DNA of 64,000 nucleotides from Nocardia vinacea NBRC 16497 (GTDB lineage Bacteria; Actinomycetota; Actinomycetes; Mycobacteriales; Mycobacteriaceae). The translations under genes were made by a program, and so were the position numbers. The notes under the pieces are model-generated. The model was not told where the DNA came from and ran no database searches. It was given only the letters and a program-made list of their open reading frames with translations. Position 1 is the stretch's first letter, and the number at the start of each line of letters is the position of its first letter. The stretch spans positions 1 through 64,000 of the forward strand of contig NZ_BAGN01000167.1 of the NCBI RefSeq assembly GCF_000308835.1. The letters are read 5' to 3'. Shown here piece by piece: positions 25,867 to 35,343 of the stretch.

Positions 25867-27021
25867 GTGGGCTCTGCGGGCTCGAATCGACCGGCGCTCG
25901 ATCTTCGAGTGCTCGGACCGGTGCGCCTGCTGGTCGACGATCAGGCAATTCCGTTGCCCGGCGCCAAACTCCGCGCGCTGCTCGCCATGCTGGTCATCAA
26001 CCGCCGCAATGCCGTCGCGAAAACCACACTGGCGAACAGCATCTGGGAAGAGGAGATGCCGAATCGCTCCGTCGATGGCCTCTATGCATACGTCTCGAAT
26101 CTACGCACTGTGCTGCGTTCGGCCGGGGTCGACGACCGGGCCATTCTGCGCACCGTGCACGCCGGATACCTCCTCGATATCGCCGAGGATCAATGCGATG
26201 TCGGCCGCTTCGAGCGGGCCAGGACACAGGGCTCGCTGGCCTTCACCACCGGCGACCTGGAAACCGCGGCCGAATGTTTCGCCGACGCGCTCGCGGAGTG
26301 GAGTGGTGAGGCGGTCGCCGGACTGCGCGGACTGCGTTTCGCCGACAATTTCGCCACCGATATGGACGAACGCCGGTTGAACGCCATCGCCGATCGCCTG
26401 GATGCGGATATCGCATGCGGGCGCGAAGGCGCGGTCCTGGGCGAACTGACCGCACTGACCACCGAACACGCCGTGAACGAGCGGCTCTGGCGACTGTTCA
26501 TCTCCGCGCTCTACCGCGCGGGCCGCCAGGCCGACGCACTCGCCGCCTGTCTGCGCATCCGCCGCAACCTCGCCGACCAGCAGGGCATCGACCCGGATCC
26601 GCGCACCCTGGCACTGGAGGAGGCGATCCGCAGCCAGCAGGCACTGCCGACGGTCTCCTCCTCACCCGGAGCGACCAAGCGGGATCTGCCCGATGTGCTG
26701 CGGCAGGCCTGGCTGCGGGTCGGCGACGGTGAGGCGATCGCCATTCCGGCGACCGGGCTGCGGATCGGCCGGGAATGGGATAACGACATCGTGCTCGACG
26801 ATGCCCGGGTCAGCCGTAAACACGCGCGCATCGTGCCGCGCGAGAACCGGATCTTCATCCGGGATCGGGATTCGGCCAACGGCGTCTACGTCAACGGCGT
26901 GCCGATCGGTGCCGATACCGCACTCGCGCACGGCGATGTCATCCGAATCGGTTCCACCACACTGCGTTACGAGATGCCCGATCGCGGCACCCCGCCGGAG
27001 TCCACCAGTCGTACCAACTGA
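25867..27021 (+). CDS. SARP-family regulator with C-terminal FHA domain (EmbR-like)
   Basis: A 384-residue regulator with three parts. An OmpR-type winged helix lies at residues 10-100 (LRVLGPVRLLVDD ... LPGAKLRALLAMLV). A bacterial transcriptional-activation (BTAD) TPR region spans 105-250, and an FHA phosphothreonine-binding domain 285-370 (GLRIGREWDNDIVLDD, VSRKHARI, NGVYVNG). This is the architecture of mycobacterial EmbR, which is activated through phosphorylation by a Ser/Thr kinase and controls cell-wall arabinosyltransferases. Its neighbour is a PBP gene, but the targets here are not shown. GTG start. Confidence 0.92.
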   Translation: MGSAGSNRPALDLRVLGPVRLLVDDQAIPLPGAKLRALLAMLVINRRNAVAKTTLANSIWEEEMPNRSVDGLYAYVSNLRTVLRSAGVDDRAILRTVHAGYLLDIAEDQCDVGRFERARTQGSLAFTTGDLETAAECFADALAEWSGEAVAGLRGLRFADNFATDMDERRLNAIADRLDADIACGREGAVLGELTALTTEHAVNERLWRLFISALYRAGRQADALAACLRIRRNLADQQGIDPDPRTLALEEAIRSQQALPTVSSSPGATKRDLPDVLRQAWLRVGDGEAIAIPATGLRIGREWDNDIVLDDARVSRKHARIVPRENRIFIRDRDSANGVYVNGVPIGADTALAHGDVIRIGSTTLRYEMPDRGTPPESTSRTN

Positions 27022-27028
27022 GTCGGGT

Positions 27029-28816
27029 TCAGTACCCTGCGGGCAGGGCGGCGAGCATATCCCGCGTGACCGCCACGGCGTTATCCGAACTGCCGCCCTT
27101 GACCAGCAATGTCGCGAAGGCCAGATCCCCGCGGTAGCCGACGAACCACGAATGCGAGCCGCCGTCGACCTCGGCCTCCCCAGTCTTCCCGTACACCTCG
27201 CCCTGGTCGGCAATGCGTTCGGCGGTACCGCCGGTGACCACCTTGCGCATCATCAGGCGTAAACCATCGATCACTTCGGCCCCGATGGCCGGACGGTCCC
27301 CTTCGATCTCCGTGGTCCGCCCGGCGATCAGATACGGCACCGGCGCCGACCCGTGCGCGACGGTCGCGGCGAGCACCGCCATTCCGAACGGGCTCACCAC
27401 CACCTTGCCCTGGCCGATGCCGTCCTCGGTGCGCTGGATCATATCGTCGGCCGGTGGCACCGAACCCGATTCGGTCGGCAGGCCCGGAACCGTATACACC
27501 TGTCCCACACCGAGTTTCGCTGCGGCATCGTGCAGTGCGTCGCCGGGCAGGTCACTGGCCAATTTCGCGAACGCGGTATTGCAGGATCGCTCGTAGGCGG
27601 TGGCCATCGGTACGTCACCGAGTTGGAAGAGATTGTAGTTGGGAATTGTCCGCTCCCCGATGATAATTCGGCTCGGACACGGCAAAACCGTTTCGGGCGT
27701 GGCCTTTCCGAGCGACATCGCCGCAGCCGCGGTCACCGTCTTGAAGACCGAGCCCGGCGGGTACTGGCCGATGGTGGCCACCGGCCCGGCACGGTCGGCC
27801 GCCTTGTTCTGTGCGACAGCGAGAATCGCGCCGGTCGACGGCCGCAGCACCACCATCATGGTCTGCTCCTCGCGGCCGCTGACGGCACGCTGCGCGGAGT
27901 TCTGCACATTGCGGTCGATGCTGAGCGAGAACGACGGGGCGGGTTGTGCGGGCACCTCGGTGAGTACGTCGGTATCGGCGCCGTTGGCGTTCATGGTGAC
28001 AACGCTCCAGCCCGCCTTGCCGTCCACCTCGGCGATCACCGTCTTGCGCACCTGCGCGAGCAGATCGGGTGCGAAATCGCGGTCGGTGGCGACCATATCC
28101 CACTGCTGGGTCAGCGTTACCCCGGGCAGACCGATGAGATCTCCACTCACCTGTTCGAATTCGTACTCGCTCAACAACGCGACGGTGTACTCGCCCTTGG
28201 CGGCGTACGCCGCGCTCCGGATCGCCTCAGGGGTGAGCCGGTCGTCGAAGCGGTTCAACGCCGCCGCCAGCGAGGTCGCGGTGTAACCCGGATCCGGTGC
28301 GGAGGCCGCGGTGAACGCGACACGAGATACCTTGCCCGGCACCAGCACATCACTGCCGGACTGCTCGTTCACCCTGGCGCGTGGGGCCGGGTTGGCGCGC
28401 AGTGCCATGGTCTGGGTGGCGCCGAGTTTCGGGTGGATATCGGAGGAGGTCCAGCGCACCATCCAGCGGCCGTCACTGCGGCCCATCTGCAATTGGCCGG
28501 TGTATTTCCAGTTCCGGTCCTTGGGCAGGCGCCACTCGTAGGTGTAGTCGACGGTCGCGGTATCGCCGGTGACCCGGGCCGCACCGGTATGCGCCGTCAA
28601 CTTCTCGGCCTGCAACTCGTCCCATGCGGAACGCAATGCGGCGGTTGCCTTCTCGGGCTGACTGGTGAGATCGGCCGCGGCCTCGATGTCGTGGTCGGCG
28701 AAGGCGGCCAGGAAGGCATCGGCTGCGGGCACCGGTCCCTGCGGGCTGGCCGAGCAGCCGGATCCCGCCGCCGCGAACGCCGCGACGGCCAGCGTGATGA
28801 GCATGCGAGTCGACAT
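27029..28816 (-). CDS. Lipoprotein penicillin-binding protein (PBP-lipo, Rv2864c-like)
   Basis: A 595-residue class B transpeptidase that cross-links peptidoglycan outside the membrane. Lipobox GSGC near residue 20; an NTF2-like MecA_N domain (about 30-140); a dimerisation domain (150-290); and a transpeptidase domain with SxxK at S356-K359 (GSVFKT), SxN at S411-N413 (SCN) and KTG at 544-546. The ATG at 28816 is preferred to a TTG seven codons upstream. It belongs to the mycobacterial PBP-lipo group, linked to intrinsic beta-lactam tolerance. Confidence 0.93.
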   Translation of the reverse strand: MSTRMLITLAVAAFAAAGSGCSASPQGPVPAADAFLAAFADHDIEAAADLTSQPEKATAALRSAWDELQAEKLTAHTGAARVTGDTATVDYTYEWRLPKDRNWKYTGQLQMGRSDGRWMVRWTSSDIHPKLGATQTMALRANPAPRARVNEQSGSDVLVPGKVSRVAFTAASAPDPGYTATSLAAALNRFDDRLTPEAIRSAAYAAKGEYTVALLSEYEFEQVSGDLIGLPGVTLTQQWDMVATDRDFAPDLLAQVRKTVIAEVDGKAGWSVVTMNANGADTDVLTEVPAQPAPSFSLSIDRNVQNSAQRAVSGREEQTMMVVLRPSTGAILAVAQNKAADRAGPVATIGQYPPGSVFKTVTAAAAMSLGKATPETVLPCPSRIIIGERTIPNYNLFQLGDVPMATAYERSCNTAFAKLASDLPGDALHDAAAKLGVGQVYTVPGLPTESGSVPPADDMIQRTEDGIGQGKVVVSPFGMAVLAATVAHGSAPVPYLIAGRTTEIEGDRPAIGAEVIDGLRLMMRKVVTGGTAERIADQGEVYGKTGEAEVDGGSHSWFVGYRGDLAFATLLVKGGSSDNAVAVTRDMLAALPAGY

Positions 28817-28880
28817 CGGGACCGATCGTATAGTCAACCGCGAGCAAACGGCTGTGGCACACCGATGTTCGGTGCCGCGT

Positions 28881-29744
28881 TCAGTCCAGCAGCACGGTCG
28901 CGAAGGTGGCGATCTGCCGGAATCCGACCCGGCTGTAGGCCCGGCGGGCGATGCCGTTGTAGTCGTTCACGTAGAGGCTCGCGGTGCGGCCCGAGGCCAC
29001 CACCGCATTCGCCACGGCGGCCGTACCGCGGGTGCCGAGACCGGCGCCGCGACGTTGCGGATGTACCCACACGCCCTGGATCTGCCCGGCACGCCGGGAC
29101 AGCGATCCGACCTCGGCCTTGAACACCACTTCGCCGTCCTCGAAACGCGCCCAGGCACGGCCGGATTCGATCAGGCTCTGGATCCGGCGCCGATAGCCGC
29201 GGCCGCCGTCGCCCGCGCGCGGATCGACCCCGACCTCCTCGATGAACATGGCGATCGCCGCGGCGAGATAGCGCTCCAACTCATCCGGCCGAACCCTGCG
29301 GACCTGCGCATCGGCGGTGGCCAGTGCGGGCTGGCCGAGAGCCAGCAGCGGCTGCGCACCGCGTAGCTCGCGTTCCGGTCCCCAATGCGCGGACAGCATC
29401 TCCCACAGCGGCAGCGTCAATTCCTGACGCCCGACCACCGACGAGCACACCCGCGGCCAGCGGAGCGCCCGCGTGGCAAAGGCGCGCAACGCATCCTCGT
29501 CACCGCGCAAGGGCACCAGATTCGCCCCGGAGAAGCACAGCGATTCCGACGGTCCACCCCGACTCCACAGCTCACCGTGTCCGACGCCGGTATCCAAGCC
29601 GAATTCCTGTAACCGCGCCGCCACCATGCACGAGGCGATCGGATCGCTATCCAGCACCCGCAGCACCTGTGCCAGATCCCGATTCGCGAGCTGACGCGCG
29701 GGGGCATCCTTGGCCCGTCGCGCCGGTTCCAGCAGACTCCGCAC
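28881..29744 (-). CDS. GNAT-family acetyltransferase (Rv2867c-like)
   Basis: About 287 residues: an N-terminal DUF4081-type domain (LRVLDSDPIASCMVAARL) and a C-terminal GNAT fold whose acetyl-CoA loop reads VHPQRRGAGLGTRG. The substrate is unknown. Adjacent to ispG as in M. tuberculosis. The GTG at 29744 gives the usual family length and avoids overlap with ispG. An ATG at 29891 is in frame but would overlap ispG by 59 bases and add a disordered head, so I rate it less likely. Confidence 0.85.
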   Translation of the reverse strand: MRSLLEPARRAKDAPARQLANRDLAQVLRVLDSDPIASCMVAARLQEFGLDTGVGHGELWSRGGPSESLCFSGANLVPLRGDEDALRAFATRALRWPRVCSSVVGRQELTLPLWEMLSAHWGPERELRGAQPLLALGQPALATADAQVRRVRPDELERYLAAAIAMFIEEVGVDPRAGDGGRGYRRRIQSLIESGRAWARFEDGEVVFKAEVGSLSRRAGQIQGVWVHPQRRGAGLGTRGTAAVANAVVASGRTASLYVNDYNGIARRAYSRVGFRQIATFATVLLD

Positions 29745-29832
29745 ATCGACAGCCTGCCACGAATCTGTCGACTGTGGTACGGCTACTCGGGAACTCCCGG
29801 CCGTAACGACCGCTTGCGGGTCGCTCGAAAGA

Positions 29833-30990
29833 TCAGCCGACGGTGACGACGGGTTCGCCCGCGCCTGCCGTCTCGTCCATCTCCTCGGCAATGCGCATGG
29901 CCTCTTCGATCAAGGTCTCCACGATCTGCGCCTCCGGCACGGTCTTGATGACCTGCCCCTTGACGAAGATCTGGCCCTTGCCGTTGCCCGAGGCGACACC
30001 GAGATCGGCCTCACGCGCCTCACCCGGACCGTTCACCACGCAGCCCATCACGGCCACCCGCAGCGGCACCTCCATGCCCTCCAGACCGGCGCTCACCTCA
30101 TTGGCCAAGGTGTACACATCGACCTGGGCGCGACCGCAGGACGGACAGGAGACAATCTCGAGCTTGCGCGGGCGCAGGTTCAGCGACTGCAGAATCTGCC
30201 CGCCGACCTTGATCTCCTCGGCCGGCGGCGCGGACAGCGACACGCGAATCGTGTCGCCGATGCCGTCGGCCAGCAGCGAGCCGAATGCGACGGCGGACTT
30301 GATCGTGCCCTGGAACGCTGGACCAGCCTCGGTCACACCGAGGTGCAGCGGGTAGTCGGACTGCGCGGCCAACTGGCGGTAGGCCTCGACCATGACCACC
30401 GGATCGTTGTGCTTGACCGAGATCTTGATATCGCCGAAGCCGTGCTCCTCGAACAGGCTCGCCTCCCACAGCGCCGATTCGACCAGTGCCTCCGGGGTCG
30501 CCTTGCCGTACTTCTCCAACATCCGCTTATCCAGCGAACCGGCGTTCACGCCGATGCGAATCGGGATGCCCGCGGCGCCCGCGGCCCTAGCGACCTCGCC
30601 GACCCGGCCGTCGAATTCCTTGATATTGCCCGGGTTTACGCGCACCGCGGCACAACCCGCATCGATGGCGGCGAAGATATAGCGCGGCTGGAAATGGATA
30701 TCCGCGATAACCGGGATCTGGCTCTTGCGCGCGATGGTCGCCAGTGCGTCGGCGTCCTCCTGGCGCGGGCAGGCAACGCGCACGATATCGCAGCCCGAGG
30801 CCGTCAGTTCGGCGATCTGCTGCAGGGTGGCGTTGATGTCGTGGGTTTTGGTGGTGGTCATCGACTGCACGGAAATCGGGTAATCGCTGCCGACGCCCAC
30901 ATTGCCCACCATCAATTGGCGGGTCTTGCGGCGAGGCGCGAGAACGGCCGCGGGTGCGGTCGGCATCCCCAATCCGATTGTGCTGGTCAC
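29833..30990 (-). CDS. ispG: 4-Hydroxy-3-methylbut-2-enyl diphosphate synthase
   Basis: A 385-residue [4Fe-4S] enzyme of the MEP isoprenoid pathway (GcpE), converting the cyclic diphosphate to HMBPP. The N-terminal TIM barrel starts LMVGNVGVGSDYPISVQSM; cluster ligands are in the C-terminal CPSCGRAQVD and CVVNGPGE motifs. Located two genes before dxr, with the site-2 protease between, as in other mycolate actinobacteria. Confidence 0.97.
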   Translation of the reverse strand: MTSTIGLGMPTAPAAVLAPRRKTRQLMVGNVGVGSDYPISVQSMTTTKTHDINATLQQIAELTASGCDIVRVACPRQEDADALATIARKSQIPVIADIHFQPRYIFAAIDAGCAAVRVNPGNIKEFDGRVGEVARAAGAAGIPIRIGVNAGSLDKRMLEKYGKATPEALVESALWEASLFEEHGFGDIKISVKHNDPVVMVEAYRQLAAQSDYPLHLGVTEAGPAFQGTIKSAVAFGSLLADGIGDTIRVSLSAPPAEEIKVGGQILQSLNLRPRKLEIVSCPSCGRAQVDVYTLANEVSAGLEGMEVPLRVAVMGCVVNGPGEAREADLGVASGNGKGQIFVKGQVIKTVPEAQIVETLIEEAMRIAEEMDETAGAGEPVVTVG

Positions 30991-31171
30991 TTTCGGCTGC
31001 CTACTTTCGTGCGTACTGATTCGGGCCGTTCGCCTACCGAGCTTAGCCGCGTATCACGGCTGCTCACCCTGTGACAGCCATGACATGAGTCATGACACAC
31101 AGATGTCCCGAAATGCCAGCAATCCGGCATTCGCGGTGGTTATCGCGGCACAACCGCGACAGGTTAGCGCG

Positions 31172-32374
31172 TCAGCGGAACAACTGGATCGGATTCACGA
31201 TGTCGGCGACCAGCGTGAGCACCATATACGCACCGCCGATCACCACTGCGATGTAGGTCACCGGAAGCAGTTTCAGATAGTCGACCGGACCGCCCGGCGC
31301 CAGCCCCTTCCAGCCGCGGACGGTATTGCGAACCTTCTCATAGAGCACCACCGCGATATGCCCGCCGTCCAGCGGCAACAGCGGCAGCAGGTTGAACGCG
31401 CCGAGGAAGAAGTTCAGGCTGGCCAGGACCAGGATGAACACGCCCCACAGGCCGCGCTCGGCGGTCTCGCCGCCGATCTTGCTCGCGCCGTAGACACTGA
31501 CCGGGGTCTCCGGATCGCGCTCGCCACCGGTCACCGCGGTCCACAGCGCGGAAACCTTCTGCGGCATCTGGGCCAGCGATTCCACCGTGCGCACGAACAT
31601 CTGCCCGGTATACGCACCAGCGGCCGGAATCGCGGCCAGCGCGTTGTACTTCAGGGGCTCGTAGTACTCCGAACCGACGCCGACCGCGCTGACCTCGCGG
31701 CCCGGCCCGCCGTCATCGGGATAGCGCGTGACGCGTTCCGGGGTGACCTCGATGGTCCTGGTCTGACCGTCGCGCTCGATGGTGTAAGGGAACGGGCCGG
31801 TCTGCTTCTGGGTTTCGGCGGTGAACTGCTGCCAGGTCGTCACCTTCACGCCGTTGACGGCCTTGACGACGTCACCGCGCTGCAAACCGGCCTGCTGCGC
31901 CGGTCCGGTGCCCTGGCAGTCGGCCAGCGATTTATCCGGATTCTGCTGGGCGACGCATTTCATCGCGCCGATGGTGGTCGCGGGCGGCTGGTCGAAGCGC
32001 GGCAGTCCCCAACCGATCGCGAGTACGACCAGCAGGAGGAAGCCGAGCACGAAGTTCATCGCGATCCCGCCGAACATCACGACCAAGCGCTTCCAGGTGG
32101 TCTGGCGATACATGGCCCGGTCGAGATCCTCGGGGGCCAGTTCGTCCAATGCGGTCATGCCCGCGATATCGCAGAAGCCGCCGAGCGGGAGCGCTTTCAG
32201 GCCGTATTCGGTTTCACCGCGCCGGAACGAGAAAATCTTCGGACCGAAGCCGATGAAATAGCGCCGCACCTTCATGCCGGTGGACTGGGCAGCCCACATA
32301 TGCCCGCATTCGTGCAGCGCGATCGAAATCGTGATGCCGAGGGCGAACAGTACGAACCCCAACGCGAACACCAT
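31172..32374 (-). CDS. rip1: Site-2 zinc metalloprotease Rip1/RseP
   Basis: A 400-residue intramembrane protease that cuts anti-sigma factors and other membrane substrates. HECGH zinc motif in the first span (H21, E22, H25), a PDZ domain at about residues 150-230 (GPAQQAGLQRGDVVKAVNGV), and LPLDGGH as the second active-site motif near residue 345. The ATG at 32374 is chosen because the signal-like first span begins there; an ATG 13 codons upstream adds only a basic stretch. Flanked by ispG and dxr. Confidence 0.95.
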   Translation of the reverse strand: MVFALGFVLFALGITISIALHECGHMWAAQSTGMKVRRYFIGFGPKIFSFRRGETEYGLKALPLGGFCDIAGMTALDELAPEDLDRAMYRQTTWKRLVVMFGGIAMNFVLGFLLLVVLAIGWGLPRFDQPPATTIGAMKCVAQQNPDKSLADCQGTGPAQQAGLQRGDVVKAVNGVKVTTWQQFTAETQKQTGPFPYTIERDGQTRTIEVTPERVTRYPDDGGPGREVSAVGVGSEYYEPLKYNALAAIPAAGAYTGQMFVRTVESLAQMPQKVSALWTAVTGGERDPETPVSVYGASKIGGETAERGLWGVFILVLASLNFFLGAFNLLPLLPLDGGHIAVVLYEKVRNTVRGWKGLAPGGPVDYLKLLPVTYIAVVIGGAYMVLTLVADIVNPIQLFR

Positions 32375-32651
32375 TTGCTGTACAGCCCTCCTGCGTTGCG
32401 CAGCTCGCCTCAAATGAAGTGCGGCCGCCCGCAGCGGCCGCGATTACCCACACAGGCACGTCCGTCCGCGCCGCGGGCACCCCGACCACAGTAACCGGCT
32501 GCCGACCAACCTTCGCTCCCAAGTCTGCCAGGCCACCATCCGGCGGCGCGTCCGATCGCATCGACGGCCGTTCGGGGCAGACGATCCGCCCTGGCCGCGC
32601 ACTTTCGCACGCACACCGCAGAAAGCGCCGGATAGGGCGGGAATTGCGCGC

Positions 32652-33794
32652 TCAGGCCGAGTGGACGAGCGCGCGGGCGTAGTCGCGCGCCCAGGTGTCG
32701 GCCGCCAGCACGTCGTCGAGTGTCTCGGGCTCGGCCTGCCACCGATCGGCCGCCTCGACCGTTCGGGCGACGGTGCGCACGATATCCGGGAAACGAATGA
32801 TCCCGTCCAGGAAGGCTTGCACCGCAATCTCATTCGCCGCGTTGTAGACCGCGGTGACGCTGCCGCCCGCGGTGCCCGCCTGCCTGGCCAGCTCGACCGC
32901 CGGGAATACCGCATTGTCGACCGGCTCGAATTCCCAGGTCGACGCGGTGCTGAAATCGCAGGCGGTGGCCGCGCCCGGTACGCGATCGGGCCAGCCGAGT
33001 GCCAGTGCGATCGGCAGCTTCATATCGGGCGGGCTGGCCTGAGCAAGGGTGGAGCCGTCTTTGAAGGTGACCATGGAGTGCACGATCGACTGCGGATGCA
33101 CCGTGACATCGATGCGGTCGTAGGGCACCCCGAACAGCAGATGCGTCTCGATCAGTTCGAGGCCCTTGTTCACCAGCGAGGCCGAATTCAACGTATTCAT
33201 CAGGCCCATCGACCAGGTCGGATGCGCCTTCGCCTCGGACGGATTCACCGATTCCAGCATTTCGGTGGTCCAGCCGCGGAACGGACCTCCCGACGCGGTC
33301 AGCACCAGCCGATCCACCTCCTCGGCCCGGCCGCCGCGCAGGCATTGGGCGAGCGCGGAATGTTCGGAGTCGACCGGCACGATCTGGCCGGGTGCGGCGG
33401 CGCGGGTCACCAGCGAGCCGCCCGCGACGAGGGATTCCTTATTCGCCAACGCCAGTCGGGTGCCCGATTGCAGGGTGGCCAGGGTCGGCTCCAGGCCGAG
33501 CGAACCGACCAATGCGTTGAGTACGACATCGGCCTCGGTGCGGCGCACCAATTCGGTAACCGCGCCGGGGCCGCGCAGAGCCAGGTCGAGCCGGGTGCCC
33601 GCGGCCGGATCGGCGACCGCGACATTGCGGGTCCCGGTGGCGGCCATCTGGGCCGCGAGCAGCTCGGTATTGCCGCCGCGCGCGGCCAGCCCGACCACCT
33701 CGAACTTGTCGGGATTGGCGGCAATCACCTCGAGCGCCTGGGTACCGATGGAACCGGTGCTGCCGAGCAGAAGGACTCTCACAATGTCGGACAC
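32652..33794 (-). CDS. dxr: 1-Deoxy-D-xylulose 5-phosphate reductoisomerase
   Basis: A 380-residue NADPH-dependent enzyme committing DXP to the MEP pathway; target of fosmidomycin. NADPH motif LLLGSTGSIGTQALEVI (about 8-24), the substrate and metal region VPVDSEHSA, and the flexible loop with TASGGPFRG. HPQSIVHSMV is also conserved. The 277 bases between it and rip1 contain no gene. Confidence 0.97.
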   Translation of the reverse strand: MSDIVRVLLLGSTGSIGTQALEVIAANPDKFEVVGLAARGGNTELLAAQMAATGTRNVAVADPAAGTRLDLALRGPGAVTELVRRTEADVVLNALVGSLGLEPTLATLQSGTRLALANKESLVAGGSLVTRAAAPGQIVPVDSEHSALAQCLRGGRAEEVDRLVLTASGGPFRGWTTEMLESVNPSEAKAHPTWSMGLMNTLNSASLVNKGLELIETHLLFGVPYDRIDVTVHPQSIVHSMVTFKDGSTLAQASPPDMKLPIALALGWPDRVPGAATACDFSTASTWEFEPVDNAVFPAVELARQAGTAGGSVTAVYNAANEIAVQAFLDGIIRFPDIVRTVARTVEAADRWQAEPETLDDVLAADTWARDYARALVHSA

Positions 33795-33960
33795 GGCCCC
33801 ATTGTGGCAGCGAGGTTAGCGACGCGCCCGAAGGCGGTAGCCCGCGTAACCACGTAGCGCGCCGCTGACCCAGCCGATCCAACACAGCCCTGCTGGCTAC
33901 GACGAGCGGTCGTATGCCACGATATCGGCAGCAACGCTTACACCGAGCTAAGGAGCGATC

Positions 33961-34227
33961 GTGGCCGCCACGGAACTCGAACCCACCAGTGACCGCGCAA
34001 TCGTCACCCACGTGGACACCGCCGAGGTTCCGTCCGCCGCATGGGGCTGGAGCGGGGAATCGCGCCGCACCTTCCGTGTCGCGGGCTGGATCGTCTGCTT
34101 GATCCTGCTGGCCATGACGATCGGCAACCACAAGGGCCACATCGAGGACCTGTTCCTGGTCGGTTTCGCCGCCGCGATCGCGGGCGTCCTGATCCGCGAC
34201 TCGATCCTGCGCCGTAAGCCTCGGTAG
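33961..34227 (+). CDS. DUF2631 membrane protein
   Basis: An 88-residue protein with a soluble head (residues 1-40, ending AAWGWSGESRR) and two hydrophobic segments (VAGWIVCLILLAMTIGN; LFLVGFAAAIAGVLI). Matches DUF2631, typical of mycolate actinobacteria near dxr. AAGGAG precedes the GTG at 33961. Function unknown. Confidence 0.85.
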   Translation: MAATELEPTSDRAIVTHVDTAEVPSAAWGWSGESRRTFRVAGWIVCLILLAMTIGNHKGHIEDLFLVGFAAAIAGVLIRDSILRRKPR

Positions 34228-34268
34228 TCCACACCGAAAGGTATTGACTCGCTCGGGGATTCGCCCGC

Positions 34269-35189
34269 CTAACGCCCTCGTCGCTTGGCGGGCTTTTTCT
34301 TGGCTCCGGCGTTCTTGACGACATTCCTCGTCGAACGCTTGGCGGTGGTCTTCTTCGGCTCGGTCTTCTTGCGCTGAGCCTGGGCCCGCGAGCTGCGTTC
34401 CGAACGGCCGCGCACGACGCCGACGAACTCTTCGATCAGTTCTGTGGTGTGTGCGGCTGGCCAGGCCAGGGCGATTTCCGTAGCCGGGACGCCCATCATC
34501 GTCCGGTAGACGAGGTCGCGGCGGGCGTACAGCCGGGCAATGGAATGCGGGACGATGGCGACGCCGACACCGGCCGCGACCAATTCGATGGTGTCCGCGA
34601 TCGCATCGATATCGCTCGAGTCCTGGATCCGTTCGCCCTCCAGATCGCCCATGCCCACCTGTTCGAACAGCGACAGGGTGTGGTCTTTGGGCACCACGAC
34701 GACGGGAAGCTCTCGGTAGAGCGGAATCGCGCTCAGACCTGCACGATCGATGGGCAGACGGACGAAACAGGCGTCGACGCGCCCGTCACGCAGCGCGGCG
34801 AGTTGTTCGGCCATCGGAATCGGGACCACCTCCAGCGCGGTGTCCGGAAACCGCTCACCCCAGATCCGCGTCCATTTGGAGACCGTCACGCCAGGTACGA
34901 AGCCGACCCGTAATGCGACATCCTCCGCAGCCACGGGCTCGGGCTCCGCTGCGCGCGCGATGATATCCCTGGCATCGCGCAGCAACTGCTGCCCCTCGTC
35001 GGTCAGCTGGGTCGGCTGCGCTCCGGGCACAAAAAGCTTCTTCCCGAGTTCTTGCTCCAAATCGATCACCGTGTGACTCAACTTCTGCCGCGAAATGTGC
35101 AGCGATTTCGCCGCCCGGGCGAAATGCAGTTCCTCGGCAACCGCGACAAACCAGCGCAGGCGGGTCACGTCGATGGACTCGGGGTTCAT
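34269..35189 (-). CDS. LysR-family regulator with lysine-rich C-terminal tail
   Basis: A 306-residue regulator: a LysR winged helix in residues 5-65 (LHFARAAKSLHISRQKLSHT), a periplasmic-binding-like effector domain (about 90-265), and a highly basic tail (about 275-306) with repeated KKT, PKKTTAKR and AKKKPAKRRGR, resembling histone H1-like nucleoid tails. The extra tail may increase nonspecific DNA binding. ATG at 35189 chosen; upstream in-frame codons encode a Pro/Arg-rich stretch. Divergent from the DUF5997 gene, a pairing I believe recurs in actinobacteria. Confidence 0.9.
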   Translation of the reverse strand: MNPESIDVTRLRWFVAVAEELHFARAAKSLHISRQKLSHTVIDLEQELGKKLFVPGAQPTQLTDEGQQLLRDARDIIARAAEPEPVAAEDVALRVGFVPGVTVSKWTRIWGERFPDTALEVVPIPMAEQLAALRDGRVDACFVRLPIDRAGLSAIPLYRELPVVVVPKDHTLSLFEQVGMGDLEGERIQDSSDIDAIADTIELVAAGVGVAIVPHSIARLYARRDLVYRTMMGVPATEIALAWPAAHTTELIEEFVGVVRGRSERSSRAQAQRKKTEPKKTTAKRSTRNVVKNAGAKKKPAKRRGR

Positions 35190-35343
35190 TCGTATGAGCG
35201 TATTGCCATCGGGGCTGTCGACTCGCGAGGCGGGTGGCCCGAGGGCACCGCCGGGCCGGATACGCGGTGGCCTCGCCTTCACTCGTCCGAGTGCAACAGA
35301 CTGCGGGCGAACTGCGTCCGGGGGTGCCCATTAGGCTGTAGCG

